Shown here piece after piece: positions 49,554-57,885 of a stretch of 64,000 nt of DNA. Origin of the DNA: Deinococcus aquatilis DSM 23025 (GTDB lineage Bacteria; Deinococcota; Deinococci; Deinococcales; Deinococcaceae); contig NZ_KB899696.1 of NCBI RefSeq assembly GCF_000378445.1, positions 124,001 through 188,000 of the forward strand, read 5' to 3'. The notes under the pieces are model-generated. The model ran no database searches, had not been told where the DNA came from, and saw nothing but the letters and a program-made list of their open reading frames with translations. Position numbers and translations under genes: made by a program. Numbering within the stretch: position 1 is the first letter of the stretch; every line of letters starts with the position of its first letter.

Positions 49554-50663
49554 CTATTCCCCCGCCCCCACCGCTTCCGCCACCGTCTTGAAACCGTCGC
49601 GCTGCAACAGTTGGGCCAGCGTGCGGTTCAGGCGGGCGGGCAGCAGCGGGCCTTCATAGATCAGACCGGTATACAGTTCGATCAGGCTGGCCCCGGCGCG
49701 GATTTTGGCGTAGGCACTTTCTGGGGTCAGAATGCCGCCCACGCCCACAATCGGCAGGCGGCCCCGCGTCTGGCGGTAGGCGTCGGCAATCAGCGCGGTG
49801 CTGCGGAGGGCCAGGGGAATCCCGCTGAGGCCGCCCGCCTCGGCAGCGTGGGTGTGGGTCAGTCCGGCGCGGCTGAGGGTGGTGTTGCTGATGATCAGGC
49901 CGTCTGCGCCTGCTTCCTGCACGGCGTTCACGCTGGCCTCGAAGTCGGCGGGGTGCAGGTCGGGGGCCAGCTTGACCAGCACAGGCGGGGGGCGTCGGCC
50001 TGCGCGAACCCGGCCCGCCTCTCCCCCACTCTGCGCCTCCACTTCCTGCTGCACGGCCCGCACCAGCGCCCCCAAACCCGCCGCTTCCTGTAGGGCACGC
50101 AGTCCGGGCGTATTGGGGCTGCTCACATTGATCACGAATCCATCGGCCACCGCGTGCAGCGCCCGCACACACTTCAGGTAATCCTGCACCGCCTCTTCGT
50201 TGGGCGTGTCCTTGTTTTTGCCGATGTTGACCCACACAGGCACAGGCCGTTTTCCCGTGCTCAGCCGCCCGCGCAGCGCCTCTGCCCCGGCATTGTTGAA
50301 CCCCATCCGGTTGATCAGTGCGCCGTCGGACGGCAGCCGGAACAGGCGCGGGCGCGGATTTCCCGGCTGCGCCAGCGGCGTGACCGTGCCCACTTCCAGA
50401 AAGCCGAAGCCCATCGCGCCAAAGGCCGGAACCGCCACCCCATTTTTGTCGAGGCCCGCCGCCAGCCCCACCGGAGAAGCAAAAGTGCGCCCCCACAGCG
50501 TCTGGCTCAGTTGCGGCTGCACGGCCCCCGGCAGCGTGACCCCGCGTGCCAGCGCAGGCCACAGCGGAAGCCGGGAAGCGGCCTGCAACAGATTCAGGCT
50601 CAGATGATGCGCGTCCTCGGCATCCAGACGAAACAGCAGCGGGCGGAGGGCTTGACGGTACAC
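49554..50663 (-). CDS. pyrD: Dihydroorotate dehydrogenase (quinone), class 2
   Basis: 369-aa FMN enzyme oxidising dihydroorotate to orotate with electron transfer to quinone. SPVGLAAGLDKNG, FGFLEVGTVTP, RLFRLPSDGALINRMGFNN, NVSSPNTPGLRALQ with the class-2 catalytic Ser position, PVLVKLAPDL, DGLIISNTTLSR, PIVGVGGI and AGASLIELYTGLIYEGP are all present. The N-terminal amphipathic extension of about 40 aa fits membrane association. GTG 50663 lies 7 nt after TATCCT (50671-50676, minus). Confidence 0.96.
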   Translation of the reverse strand: MYRQALRPLLFRLDAEDAHHLSLNLLQAASRLPLWPALARGVTLPGAVQPQLSQTLWGRTFASPVGLAAGLDKNGVAVPAFGAMGFGFLEVGTVTPLAQPGNPRPRLFRLPSDGALINRMGFNNAGAEALRGRLSTGKRPVPVWVNIGKNKDTPNEEAVQDYLKCVRALHAVADGFVINVSSPNTPGLRALQEAAGLGALVRAVQQEVEAQSGGEAGRVRAGRRPPPVLVKLAPDLHPADFEASVNAVQEAGADGLIISNTTLSRAGLTHTHAAEAGGLSGIPLALRSTALIADAYRQTRGRLPIVGVGGILTPESAYAKIRAGASLIELYTGLIYEGPLLPARLNRTLAQLLQRDGFKTVAEAVGAGE

Positions 50664-50709
50664 GGGAACAAGGATAGTGCGTGTGAGGGTCAGAACTCTT
50701 CTGAGCGCC

Positions 50710-51084
50710 CTACAGAGTCGGTGACGATGCGGTCAGGCTGGACAGAGAAACTATGCTGGACAAAGAGAACAGTCCATCTGGCGCAGGCAAGAAATCGGAT
50801 ACCCCAACCACGGCCTCAAGATTGATAGGGCCGTATACATGCGGGAAAAATAGTCCGCTGTTTTCGTATTCCTCGTCCCTCAGCTCTGAGGTCAAACGTT
50901 CAGGATCGATATGCAGCAAGACCAAATCGGATTGACCCACAAAATAGGCGTTGGCAACGGCAATCACCTGTTCCTCTGTGGGTGTAGAGCAATGAATATA
51001 GCCATCCGTGAGAAGACTGGGATGGCTAGAGTGGCCGACTTGCTGAGCCTGCGCCCATGCGGAGCGGGTGGTGAGATGAACCAT
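50710..51084 (-). CDS. DUF952 family protein
   Basis: 124 aa. TDGYIHCSTPTEEQVIAVAN, DLVLLHIDPERL and the ENSGLFFPHVYGPINLEAVVGV region match the DUF952 (ART-like fold) pattern dLvll.id ... fPHiYgpi. Function of the family is unknown. Ser/Leu-rich C-terminal tail. ATG 51084 is preceded by an in-frame GTG, and no clear -10 box was found for either. Between pyrD and an Rrf2 regulator gene, all on the minus strand. Confidence 0.85.
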   Translation of the reverse strand: MVHLTTRSAWAQAQQVGHSSHPSLLTDGYIHCSTPTEEQVIAVANAYFVGQSDLVLLHIDPERLTSELRDEEYENSGLFFPHVYGPINLEAVVGVSDFLPAPDGLFSLSSIVSLSSLTASSPTL

Positions 51085-51116
51085 CACCGAAGTCTGGGTG
51101 TCTACAGTCGGGGTGT

Positions 51117-51587
51117 CTACCCGCCCAATCCCAGCACGTCGGGCCGCATAGGTTCGAGCTGTACCAGACGGGCGTGCTGCTGGCGGTCACTCTGTTCGAT
51201 CAGGTCGGCCAGCGTGGTGCCGCCCAGTACGTCGCGCAGGGCGGCGTCCACCCGATACCACAAATCCTGCGTGCCACACACGTTCTGACTGTCGCACACA
51301 TGGTCGTCTTCCACGCACGACACAGGCGCGATACTGCCTTCCATCGCCGTGACCACATCATAGGCATTGATGGCCGAGGCCGCCCGCGCCAGACGGTAGC
51401 CGCCGTGTGCGCCGCGAATGCTGCGAATAAATCCAGCGCGGCGCAGGTTGCTGGCGATCTGTTCCAGATAATGCTGGCTGAGGCCCTGGCGCTCGGCGAC
51501 ATCCTTGAGCGGCACCGCTTCCCCGCCCCGGCGACCAATCTCGATCAGGGCACGAAGTCCGTATTGCGCTTTGGTCGAAACCCACAT
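51117..51587 (-). CDS. Rrf2 family transcriptional regulator with Fe-S type cysteines
   Basis: 156 aa winged-helix regulator: STKAQYGLRALIEIGRRGG, SQHYLEQIASNLRRAGFIRSI, RGAHGGYRLAR (the wing). Three cysteines Cys91, Cys98, Cys104 (C-x6-C-x5-C) match the cluster-binding spacing of IscR/NsrR types, so it likely senses Fe-S, NO or redox. No isc/suf genes are adjacent. TAAACT (51594-51599, minus) ends 6 nt before ATG 51587. Confidence 0.92.
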   Translation of the reverse strand: MWVSTKAQYGLRALIEIGRRGGEAVPLKDVAERQGLSQHYLEQIASNLRRAGFIRSIRGAHGGYRLARAASAINAYDVVTAMEGSIAPVSCVEDDHVCDSQNVCGTQDLWYRVDAALRDVLGGTTLADLIEQSDRQQHARLVQLEPMRPDVLGLGG

Positions 51588-51645
51588 GCAGTTAGTTTAC
51601 CCGGAAATCCGTACAGGAAATAGGAGATTGGGTGAGGATCGCAGA

Positions 51646-51726
51646 TCGTGGAGTGTAGATCGTGGAAAATGCCCCTGCTTCCGGCTGTGCCTTTGACCTT
51701 CCCACTCACCACTGACCACTGACCAC
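51646..51726 (-). repeat. Heptanucleotide repeat (minus orientation) with a diverged GATCGTGGA pair
   Basis: 51699-51726 reads on the minus strand GTGGTCA, GTGGTCA, GTGGTGA, GTGGGAA. Upstream, GATCGTGGA occurs twice (51648-51667) separated by GTGTA. Lies between the Rrf2 and chorismate-enzyme promoters. Confidence 0.75.
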
Positions 51727-51751
51727 TTCCCTTTTCTCTACACTTGCCCCT

Positions 51752-53668
51752 GTGCCTGACCCTGCCCCCCCCCTCACCCCGGCAGACGTGCTGCTGCGCC
51801 TGCGGGCCATGCACGCCCCCGGTATCGCGCTGCTGGAATCGTTGGGGCCACAGGTGGATTACGGGCGATTTTCGTACCTCAGCGCCTGGCCTGTGCAGGT
51901 GCAGACCGGGTTGCCCGAACGTCCCGGCGGCGCTGAACTGTTTCCGGCGTGGCTGGGCGGCCTGAAATACGAGGCGGCGCGGGAATTTGGCCTCAGCGCA
52001 CACGCCCCGGACGGTGCGGCGGGCTGGTGGGGCCTCTATCCCAGTGGGCTGGTGTGGGACAGGCAGGCGGGCACGCTGACGGTGGTGGGTGGGGCGGGGC
52101 ATGTGGACTGGGCGGCAGTGCTGGCCCCCGCCCCCGCGCCCTTGCCCACGCTGAAGGTGGGGCCATTCGGGGCGGATGACGTGGCCTACCCACACGGCGT
52201 ACGGGCCGTGCAGGAGCTGATCCGGGCGGGCGAGGTCTATCAGGTGAACCTCTCGCGGGGGGTGCGGGCGGCGGCGGCGGGCGATCCGTTGGCGGCTTAC
52301 CTGCGCCTGCGCGACGTGAATCCCAGCCCGTTCATGGCCTTCGTGGAGATGGAACAGGAAACGGTGGTGTCGTGCAGCCCCGAAAGGCTCTTTCTGTGGG
52401 CAGAGGATCAGCTTTCGGCCCGGCCTATCGCGGGCACGCGGCGGCGCGGCGACACGCCCGCAGAAGACGCGGCCCTTGAAGCCGAACTCCGCTCCAGCGC
52501 CAAAGAGCAGGCCGAACACACCATGCTGGTCGATCTGGTGCGGCACGACCTCGGCGCGGTGGCAGCGGCTGGAACGGTGGCCGTGCCCGACCTGATGCTG
52601 GTGGAACGCTACAGCCACGTCATGCATCTGGTGTCGGAAGTGACCGCCACCGCCCGCCCCGGCCTGCTGCTGCGCGACGTACTGGCGGCCACTTTTCCAG
52701 GCGGCACGATCACGGGCGCTCCCAAACCCCGCGTGATGGAAGCGATTCGGGCGCTGGAGCCGGGGCCGCGAGGCTGGTACACGGGCGGCGTGGGGATCGT
52801 CTCGGGGGCGCGGGTAGACCTGAATATTCTGATTCGCACGGCGGCTTTTTTACGTGATGCAAAAGGGTGGACGGTGACGGTGCGGGCAGGCGGAGGCACA
52901 GTCATCGACGCCGACGCCGACGCCGAAGCACGGGAAACGGTGCACAAGGCTCAGGCCCTGCTGGGCGTGCTGGCCGACGTGCCGGGGCGGGCGGCGCAGG
53001 CTCCGGCCCTGCCTGTGCCGGGGCGGGCGTGGCAGTCTCCCCCCGCGCCCCGCTTTGCCGGAGCGGGAATGACTGTGCTGCTGCTGGACAACCGAGATTC
53101 GTTTACGTGGAATCTGGCCCACGATCTGCGGGCGCTGGGCGCACAGGTAGAACTGCGCTCTCAGGATGAACAGGCCGAAACGTTGCTGGCAACGCACTGG
53201 GACGCGGTACTGATCGGTCCCGGCCCCGGCACGCCCGACACCAGCGGCTGCACGCTGGCCCTCACGCGGCTGTGTCTGGAACGGCAGATTCCACTGCTGG
53301 GCGTGTGTCTCGGGCATCAGGCGCTGGGGCAGGTGCTGGGAGGCACGGTAGAACGGGCCGCGCCAGTACATGGTCGCCCAGAAGCCGTGCAGCACACCGG
53401 AACGGGCCTGTTTGCGGGCATCCCAGAGGGTGCGGAATTTGGCCGTTATCACTCGCTGGTGGTGCGGAATCTGCCGCCCGAACTGGTCACGGCCCGCAGC
53501 GCCGACGGGTCGGAAATCATGGCCCTGCAAGCCACCAACGCGCCCGCGTGGGGCGTGCAGTTTCATCCCGAAAGCATTCTGAGTCCGTCTGGGCGGGTGC
53601 TGCTGGGCAACTGGCTGAGGGAAACCCGTGAGTGGTCAGTGGTCAGTGGTCAGTGGAAAAAACCGTGA
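51752..53668 (+). CDS. Chorismate-utilising synthase fused to glutamine amidotransferase (PabB/TrpE-PabA type)
   Basis: 638 aa. Residues about 1-410 are the chorismate-binding domain (CSPERLFLW, FPGGTITGAPKPRVMEAI, GWYTGGVGIV). Residues 440-627 are a class I glutaminase with Cys519 (GVCLGHQ), His605 and Glu607 (FHPES). PabB enzymes usually have PIKGT with a reactive Lys; here it is PIAGT (Ala227), as in anthranilate synthase. The next gene is a PabC-like lyase, so context favours 4-aminodeoxychorismate (folate) while the motif favours anthranilate. GTG 51752 follows TACACT by 7 nt. The last ~10 residues (EWSVVSGQW) are encoded by a heptad repeat. Confidence 0.9.
   Translation: MPDPAPPLTPADVLLRLRAMHAPGIALLESLGPQVDYGRFSYLSAWPVQVQTGLPERPGGAELFPAWLGGLKYEAAREFGLSAHAPDGAAGWWGLYPSGLVWDRQAGTLTVVGGAGHVDWAAVLAPAPAPLPTLKVGPFGADDVAYPHGVRAVQELIRAGEVYQVNLSRGVRAAAAGDPLAAYLRLRDVNPSPFMAFVEMEQETVVSCSPERLFLWAEDQLSARPIAGTRRRGDTPAEDAALEAELRSSAKEQAEHTMLVDLVRHDLGAVAAAGTVAVPDLMLVERYSHVMHLVSEVTATARPGLLLRDVLAATFPGGTITGAPKPRVMEAIRALEPGPRGWYTGGVGIVSGARVDLNILIRTAAFLRDAKGWTVTVRAGGGTVIDADADAEARETVHKAQALLGVLADVPGRAAQAPALPVPGRAWQSPPAPRFAGAGMTVLLLDNRDSFTWNLAHDLRALGAQVELRSQDEQAETLLATHWDAVLIGPGPGTPDTSGCTLALTRLCLERQIPLLGVCLGHQALGQVLGGTVERAAPVHGRPEAVQHTGTGLFAGIPEGAEFGRYHSLVVRNLPPELVTARSADGSEIMALQATNAPAWGVQFHPESILSPSGRVLLGNWLRETREWSVVSGQWKKP
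53632..53659 (+). repeat. Heptanucleotide repeat inside coding sequence, four units
   Basis: GTGGTCA three times and GTGGAAA, at the junction of the chorismate synthase and the lyase genes. It supplies the C-terminal tail of the former and ends six bases before the GTG of the latter. Confidence 0.85.
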
Positions 53669-54378
53669 ACATTCTGCCCGCCCTCTTGGACGACCCGGCC
53701 TGGTTACATGGGGCCTCGGCGTTTACCACGGTTCGCACCCGGCACGGCAGGGCGCTGAACTGGGAGGCACACTGGGCGCGGCTGGCAGGCACCTGCGCCT
53801 TCCTGGGCCTGCCCGCGCCGGAACCCGACCTGCCCACGCTGGAAGCCTTTGCCTGGGGCCTCCTGCGCGTCACCGTGGCGGCGGGCGGCACCTTTGCCCT
53901 GCACCGCCCGCTGACCCCCGGCCCGCGCCCCCAGAGTGGTGTGCATGTCCACCTGACCGACCTCCAACCGCACCCGCAACTGGCCGCCCACAAAACCGGA
54001 AACTACCTGCCCTACCGCCTCGCCGCTCAGCAGGCCGCCGCTGCAAACGCCTTCGAGGGCTGGCTGCTGGACGGCTCGGGGCACGTCGTAGACGGCTCGC
54101 GCACCTCTCCGCTGCTAGAAATCGGCGGGCGGCTGGTGCTTCCGGCGGGCGGCTTGCCGGGACTGACCCGCGCCGCTTTTCTGGAGGGACAGGACTTCGA
54201 GACGCGGTCCGTGTCTGCCGCCGAACTGCCCGAAATCAGCCGCGCATGGATCTGCGGCGCAGGCGTAGGTATCCTGCCCGTGCAGGAAATCACGGGGCCG
54301 GGGCTGCGGCTAGAGTTGCCCGTGCAGTGGCCGCAAACAGAGCATGAGGGGCTGGTCTGGCCGGGGAAAGGAGCCTGA
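53665..54378 (+). CDS. pabC: Aminotransferase class IV / 4-amino-4-deoxychorismate lyase-like protein
   Basis: 237 aa PLP fold type IV. The PLP lysine is Lys110 in HKTGNYLPYRLAAQQAA. GASAFTTVRTRHG and HWARLAG match the start of PabC/IlvE proteins; WLLDGSGHVVDGSRTS, LPGLTRAAFL and the final EIS-RAWICGAGVGILPVQEI carry phosphate-binding and substrate contacts. PabC would release pyruvate from aminodeoxychorismate to give 4-aminobenzoate. GTG 53665 overlaps the upstream stop (GTGA), so translation is coupled. A start further upstream would lie in the repeat and is rejected. Confidence 0.88.
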   Translation: MNILPALLDDPAWLHGASAFTTVRTRHGRALNWEAHWARLAGTCAFLGLPAPEPDLPTLEAFAWGLLRVTVAAGGTFALHRPLTPGPRPQSGVHVHLTDLQPHPQLAAHKTGNYLPYRLAAQQAAAANAFEGWLLDGSGHVVDGSRTSPLLEIGGRLVLPAGGLPGLTRAAFLEGQDFETRSVSAAELPEISRAWICGAGVGILPVQEITGPGLRLELPVQWPQTEHEGLVWPGKGA

Positions 54379-54412
54379 GGCAAGACAATCGCTTTGCTCA
54401 CTCACCCCCTCA

Positions 54413-54795
54413 TCTGGCCCCTTTGGAGATGGACATGTAAGGACGAACCCCCCATTGCTGTGCAATGCCCCCCCTCAAGGGGAGGAGCAACCATCACCCC
54501 GACCCCACCACCCCAAATCGTCCCCGCCCAAAGACGTGTGAGGCCTTCGTCCACGCAGTGGGCGGGCCAATTCCAACGTCAAGACGACTGGCAATTCCGC
54601 TTCAAGTGAGCAAGAAAGCCGAGTCTGAACACGACAAGGTCACTCCTGCCGAGCGCAGCGCTTCGCTCCCCTGACCCCTCTGGGGGCGGGGGCCGGGGGG
54701 TGGGGGAAAATCGTGGGACAAGCCCAAAAAACCCTGACCCCTTTGGAGACGGGCGGCAAGGGCAACCCCCCCATCCCCCTCAAGGGGAGGAGCAA
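54413..54795 (+). repeat. Composite repeat: R2 fragment, R1 copy C and a second R2 fragment
   Basis: CCCCTTTGGAGATGGACATG leads into AACCCCCCATTGCTGTGCAA (54446-54488, R2). 54512-54712 is R1 copy C (CCAAATCGTCCCCGCCCAAA onward). Then CCCCTTTGGAGACGGGCGGC and AACCCCCCCATCCCCCTCAA (54739-54795) repeat the R2 start in truncated form. Together they fill the 433-bp spacer 54379-54811; nothing else is seen there. Confidence 0.8.
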
Positions 54796-54811
54796 ACCCC
54801 ACACCCACCAT

Positions 54812-55330
54812 TCAGCGCCGCTCAAACCCCGTCACGTTCCATTCCCCTTCCCCATCGGCGCTGTTCGCTTCCTTGATTCCGCTGTACAGGCGGGTCGGGT
54901 GGCCGTCCTGTGCGTCGTATTCGACTTCTACGGCTGGGCAAGGCTGCCCCTGCTGATAGGCCAGAGCATCGGCAATGTTCTGGAACAGGTCTTGCACGGT
55001 GGCACGGGCCTGTGCCGAAGGTTCGCCTTCCTCGCCCGCCTTGAGAATCACACTCTGCACCGCCCCGCCGCTGACCGTGACGCGCACGGCAGGAAAGCGC
55101 ACTGGCAGGGAATATTGAGCAAAATCGTAGGCGTAATTGGAAACGGCGGCAGCCTGCCAGCGGGCGCGGGCGGCGCTGAGATCGGCCTGCAATCGGGCAA
55201 AATCGGGGCGGGTATAGCCTTCCACGCAGGCCACAGCAGGCTGAGGGTCTGTGCTGCCTGAAGCAGCGGGACGGGTCATGCACGCACTCAGACTCAGGGT
55301 CAGGGCCGCCAGCAACACAGAACGGATCAT
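54812..55330 (-). CDS. DUF6174-like lipoprotein
   Basis: 172 aa: signal MIRSVLLAALTLSLSAC with lipobox LSAC (Cys17). Mature part carries RWQAAAVSNYAYDFAQYS, VRVTVSGGAVQSV, ATVQDLFQNIADAL and VEVEYDAQDGHPTRLY, the W..NY.f ... V.V..G.v ... TV..LF..i ... v.YD...G.P order of DUF6174 proteins. Function of the family is unknown; envelope location is inferred from the lipobox. TACGCT (55337-55342, minus) lies 6 nt before ATG 55330. Confidence 0.82.
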   Translation of the reverse strand: MIRSVLLAALTLSLSACMTRPAASGSTDPQPAVACVEGYTRPDFARLQADLSAARARWQAAAVSNYAYDFAQYSLPVRFPAVRVTVSGGAVQSVILKAGEEGEPSAQARATVQDLFQNIADALAYQQGQPCPAVEVEYDAQDGHPTRLYSGIKEANSADGEGEWNVTGFERR

Positions 55331-55438
55331 GTGTCCAGCGTACCCAAACCCCCATGACGCGCCGCTGATGAACCCTCCACCCTCTCTTCAGCGAACCTGA
55401 AGACCATTGCCCCGCCGCCTCGGGCGTACCCTGACCGC

Positions 55439-56317
55439 ATGACCGACGCCGCCTACGCCTTGCCAACTGTGCTTCAACTGGGCTACTCCTTTTGTCCCAA
55501 CGACACCTTTATTTTTCACGCGCTGCACGCGGGCCTTACGCCGTCGCCAGTGCCGGTGCGCGAGGTGCTGGAAGACGTACAGACGCTGAATGACTGGGCC
55601 GTAGAGGGCCGCCTGCCCATTACCAAGATCAGCTACCGCGCCTATCTTGGCGTGATGGATCAGTATGTGGCGCTGCGGGCGGGAGGCGCACTGGGCCGGG
55701 GCGTGGGGCCGTTGGTGGTGGCGCGGAACGGCACGGATTTGAATGGCATGGACTTGAACGGCAAAGTGGTGGCCTCTCCCGGCGCACTGACCACCGCCGA
55801 ACTGCTGCTGCGGGCCGTGTATCCCGAAGTCAAGGTGCTGAGGATGCGCTACGACGCCGTGATGCCTGCCGTGGAGCGCGGAGAGTGGCAGGGACAGGTG
55901 GTAGACGCGGGCCTGATCATTCACGAATCGCGCTTTACCTATCCGCAGCACGGTCTGGGCAAAGTGCTGGATCTGGGCGCGTGGTGGGAAGGAGAAACCG
56001 GGCTGCCGCTGCCGCTGGGGGCGATTCTGGTTCGCCGCGACCTGCCCGCCGAATTGCAGAGGGGTCTGAATACCGCTGTGCGTCAGAGCCTCGAATACGC
56101 CTACGCCCACCCACAGGCCGCCGCCGCCTATATCCGCGCCCACGCCTCAGAGATGTCTGAGGAAGTCATGCGGGCGCACATTGATCTGTATGTGAACGAA
56201 TTCAGCCTTGATGTGGGCGATGAGGGAGAACGGGCTGTGCAGGAGTTGCACCGCCGCGCCGTGGCTGTGGGTGCCGTGGCCGGGTCTGACCTGCCGCTCT
56301 TTGTGGACATAGACTGA
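55439..56317 (+). CDS. mqnD: 1,4-dihydroxy-6-naphthoate synthase (futalosine pathway)
   Basis: 292 aa periplasmic-binding-protein-fold lyase converting cyclic dehypoxanthinyl futalosine to 1,4-dihydroxy-6-naphthoate for menaquinone synthesis. LGYSFCPNDTFIFHAL is the family start motif. EVLEDVQTLNDWAVEGRLPITKISYRAY, VVASPGALTTAELLLR, GLIIHESRFTYPQHGL with the conserved His-Glu pair, and GLPLPLGAILVRRDLP are all typical. TACCCT (55427-55432) is 6 nt before ATG 55439. Other mqn genes are not in this window. Confidence 0.95.
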   Translation: MTDAAYALPTVLQLGYSFCPNDTFIFHALHAGLTPSPVPVREVLEDVQTLNDWAVEGRLPITKISYRAYLGVMDQYVALRAGGALGRGVGPLVVARNGTDLNGMDLNGKVVASPGALTTAELLLRAVYPEVKVLRMRYDAVMPAVERGEWQGQVVDAGLIIHESRFTYPQHGLGKVLDLGAWWEGETGLPLPLGAILVRRDLPAELQRGLNTAVRQSLEYAYAHPQAAAAYIRAHASEMSEEVMRAHIDLYVNEFSLDVGDEGERAVQELHRRAVAVGAVAGSDLPLFVDID

Positions 56318-56612
56318 GCCGAGTCTTTGAATAGTCGAGCTTCGTTGCTTAATCCACCTCTTGCATTGATAGTTTCGGCCCAGAAAATCGAGATTCGGCT
56401 CTTTCTGGAAAGCAGCCTCACCGACATATAATTTCGGCCTGACACACAGGACTGAACAATAGGTAATAGACAAATGAAGGAGTTTTAAAAAATATCTTGA
56501 GCCTGCCTCAATTTAGCTTTGATCTGAGGCTTAAGGAGCGCTCAGAAGGTGTGAAAAGTTGATTTGGGCATTTTAGACGTGTGTGATCCTGCCTCTTAGG
56601 AGGCTTCACAAC
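56318..56612 (+). promoter_or_regulatory. AT-rich leader and promoter region of the sorbosone-dehydrogenase/SodC pair
   Basis: Noticeably AT-rich. Best promoter candidate: TTGATT (56559-56564), 17-bp spacer, TGTGAT (56582-56587). Two small hairpins: GCCTCA/TGAGGC near 56508-56530, and GCCTC-TTAG-GAGGC (56591-56604), whose right arm is the ribosome-binding site AGGAGG, so translation could be gated by this stem. Also a direct repeat of TTTCGGCC (about 56370 and 56434). No convincing gene. Confidence 0.5.
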
Positions 56613-57884
56613 ATGCGTACACCTATTTTGACCGCTCTGACGGCGGCCCTTACTTTTGCTTCTTTTGGTTCGATTTCTTCCGGTTCGGCACAGGTCGCCC
56701 CTTCGCTTCTTCCAGCAGCCCAACCGCGCCCAATCACACCGCCTGAACCAGCAGTCAGTGCCACGGTCACCCGTAACGAACCGACGGCCCTGGAATTTAC
56801 ACCCGACAAATTGGCCCGCCTGAAAGTGCCCGCTGGCTTTACCCTCAGCGTGATGGCCTCGGGGCTGGGCAATGCCCGAATCATGCATGTGATGCCCGAC
56901 GGCGGCATCTACCTGACCCGCCGCCAGCAGGGTGACGTGTGGTACCTCAAAGACGTGAACAACGACGGCAAGATCGAGGCCGTCGAGCGTAAGCAGGTGG
57001 CCCAGAACATCAAGCTGGCACACGGGCTGGACGTGAAGGAAGGCAAGCTGTACGTGGTGGGCGAAAAAACCATCTGGGTCATGACGATGGCAAAAGACGG
57101 CAGCCTGAGCGTGCCCCGCGTGTTTGCCGACGGGTTCCCCGATGCCGGTCAGCACCCCGCCCGCAGCATTCACTGGGGGCCAGACGGCTTCCTGTACGCC
57201 ACTTTCGGCTCCACCAACAACGACGCCCCCACCCCTAACCCTGAAGAAGCGACCATGTTGCGGATCAGTCCCAACGGCCAGATTCGGGAAGTGTATGCAC
57301 GCGGCCTGCGCCACACCATCGGCTTCGGCTGGCACCCTGTCACCAAGACGCTCTACGGCTTCGATCAGGGCAGCGACTGGCACGGCGACAACATTCCGCC
57401 CGAAGAACTGAATGTGATCCTGCGCGGCAAGAACTACGGCTGGCCCTTTTGCTACGGCGACAAGCAGCCCGACCCCTACGTGAACGTGGGCAATATTCCC
57501 GGCAAGATCACCAAGGCCGAGTACTGCGCGGGCACGCAGAGCAGCACACTGAACTACACGGCGCACGCCGCAGCCATCGACGCCAAGTTCTATACGGGCA
57601 CGCAGTTTCCTGCCGAGTTCCGCAACGACGCTTTTGTGGCCTACCGGGGATCGTGGAACCGCACCGAACCCAGTGGCTATGAAATCGCCCGGGTGAACTT
57701 CGATACGGCCAACAAGCCCACTTCCATCACGCCCTTCGTCACGGGCTTCGTGTTCGAGGAAGGCGGCGAGTGGAAGCAGTTTGGCCGGGTAGCAGGCGTG
57801 GCCCAGTACACCGACGGCAGCCTGCTGTTTACAGACGACCAGAGCGGCGTCATTTACCGCGTGCGCTACACCGGGGGGAACTGA
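56613..57884 (+). CDS. Secreted PQQ-type sugar (sorbosone) dehydrogenase-like beta-propeller
   Basis: 423 aa. Signal peptide MRTPILTALTAALTFASFG ... SGSAQ. The remainder is a six-bladed GSDH-type propeller: KVPAGFTLSVMASGLGNARIM, HGLDVKEGKLYVVGE, SIHWGPDGFLYATFGSTNND, VYARGLRHTIGFGWHPVT, LYGFDQGSDWHGDNIPPEELN, then YGWPFCYG and AFVAYRGSWNRTEPSGY. These match L-sorbosone/aldose-sugar dehydrogenases, but PQQ use is not provable by eye. ATG 56613 has AGGAGG 9 nt upstream; a frame open to 56583 is rejected. One base separates its stop from the next start. Confidence 0.88.
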   Translation: MRTPILTALTAALTFASFGSISSGSAQVAPSLLPAAQPRPITPPEPAVSATVTRNEPTALEFTPDKLARLKVPAGFTLSVMASGLGNARIMHVMPDGGIYLTRRQQGDVWYLKDVNNDGKIEAVERKQVAQNIKLAHGLDVKEGKLYVVGEKTIWVMTMAKDGSLSVPRVFADGFPDAGQHPARSIHWGPDGFLYATFGSTNNDAPTPNPEEATMLRISPNGQIREVYARGLRHTIGFGWHPVTKTLYGFDQGSDWHGDNIPPEELNVILRGKNYGWPFCYGDKQPDPYVNVGNIPGKITKAEYCAGTQSSTLNYTAHAAAIDAKFYTGTQFPAEFRNDAFVAYRGSWNRTEPSGYEIARVNFDTANKPTSITPFVTGFVFEEGGEWKQFGRVAGVAQYTDGSLLFTDDQSGVIYRVRYTGGN

Positions 57885-57885
57885 G

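Noticed and set aside
53632..53659. The phased GTGGxxx arrays as possible CRISPR repeats.
   Set aside because: Units are 7 nt with no spacers, and no cas genes are present.
54379..54811. Small ORFs in the R1/R2 spacer as genes.
   Set aside because: They have no ribosome-binding site or -10 box, end at different positions in the three copies and consist of repeat sequence only; treated as repeats, with the shared frame noted as a finding.
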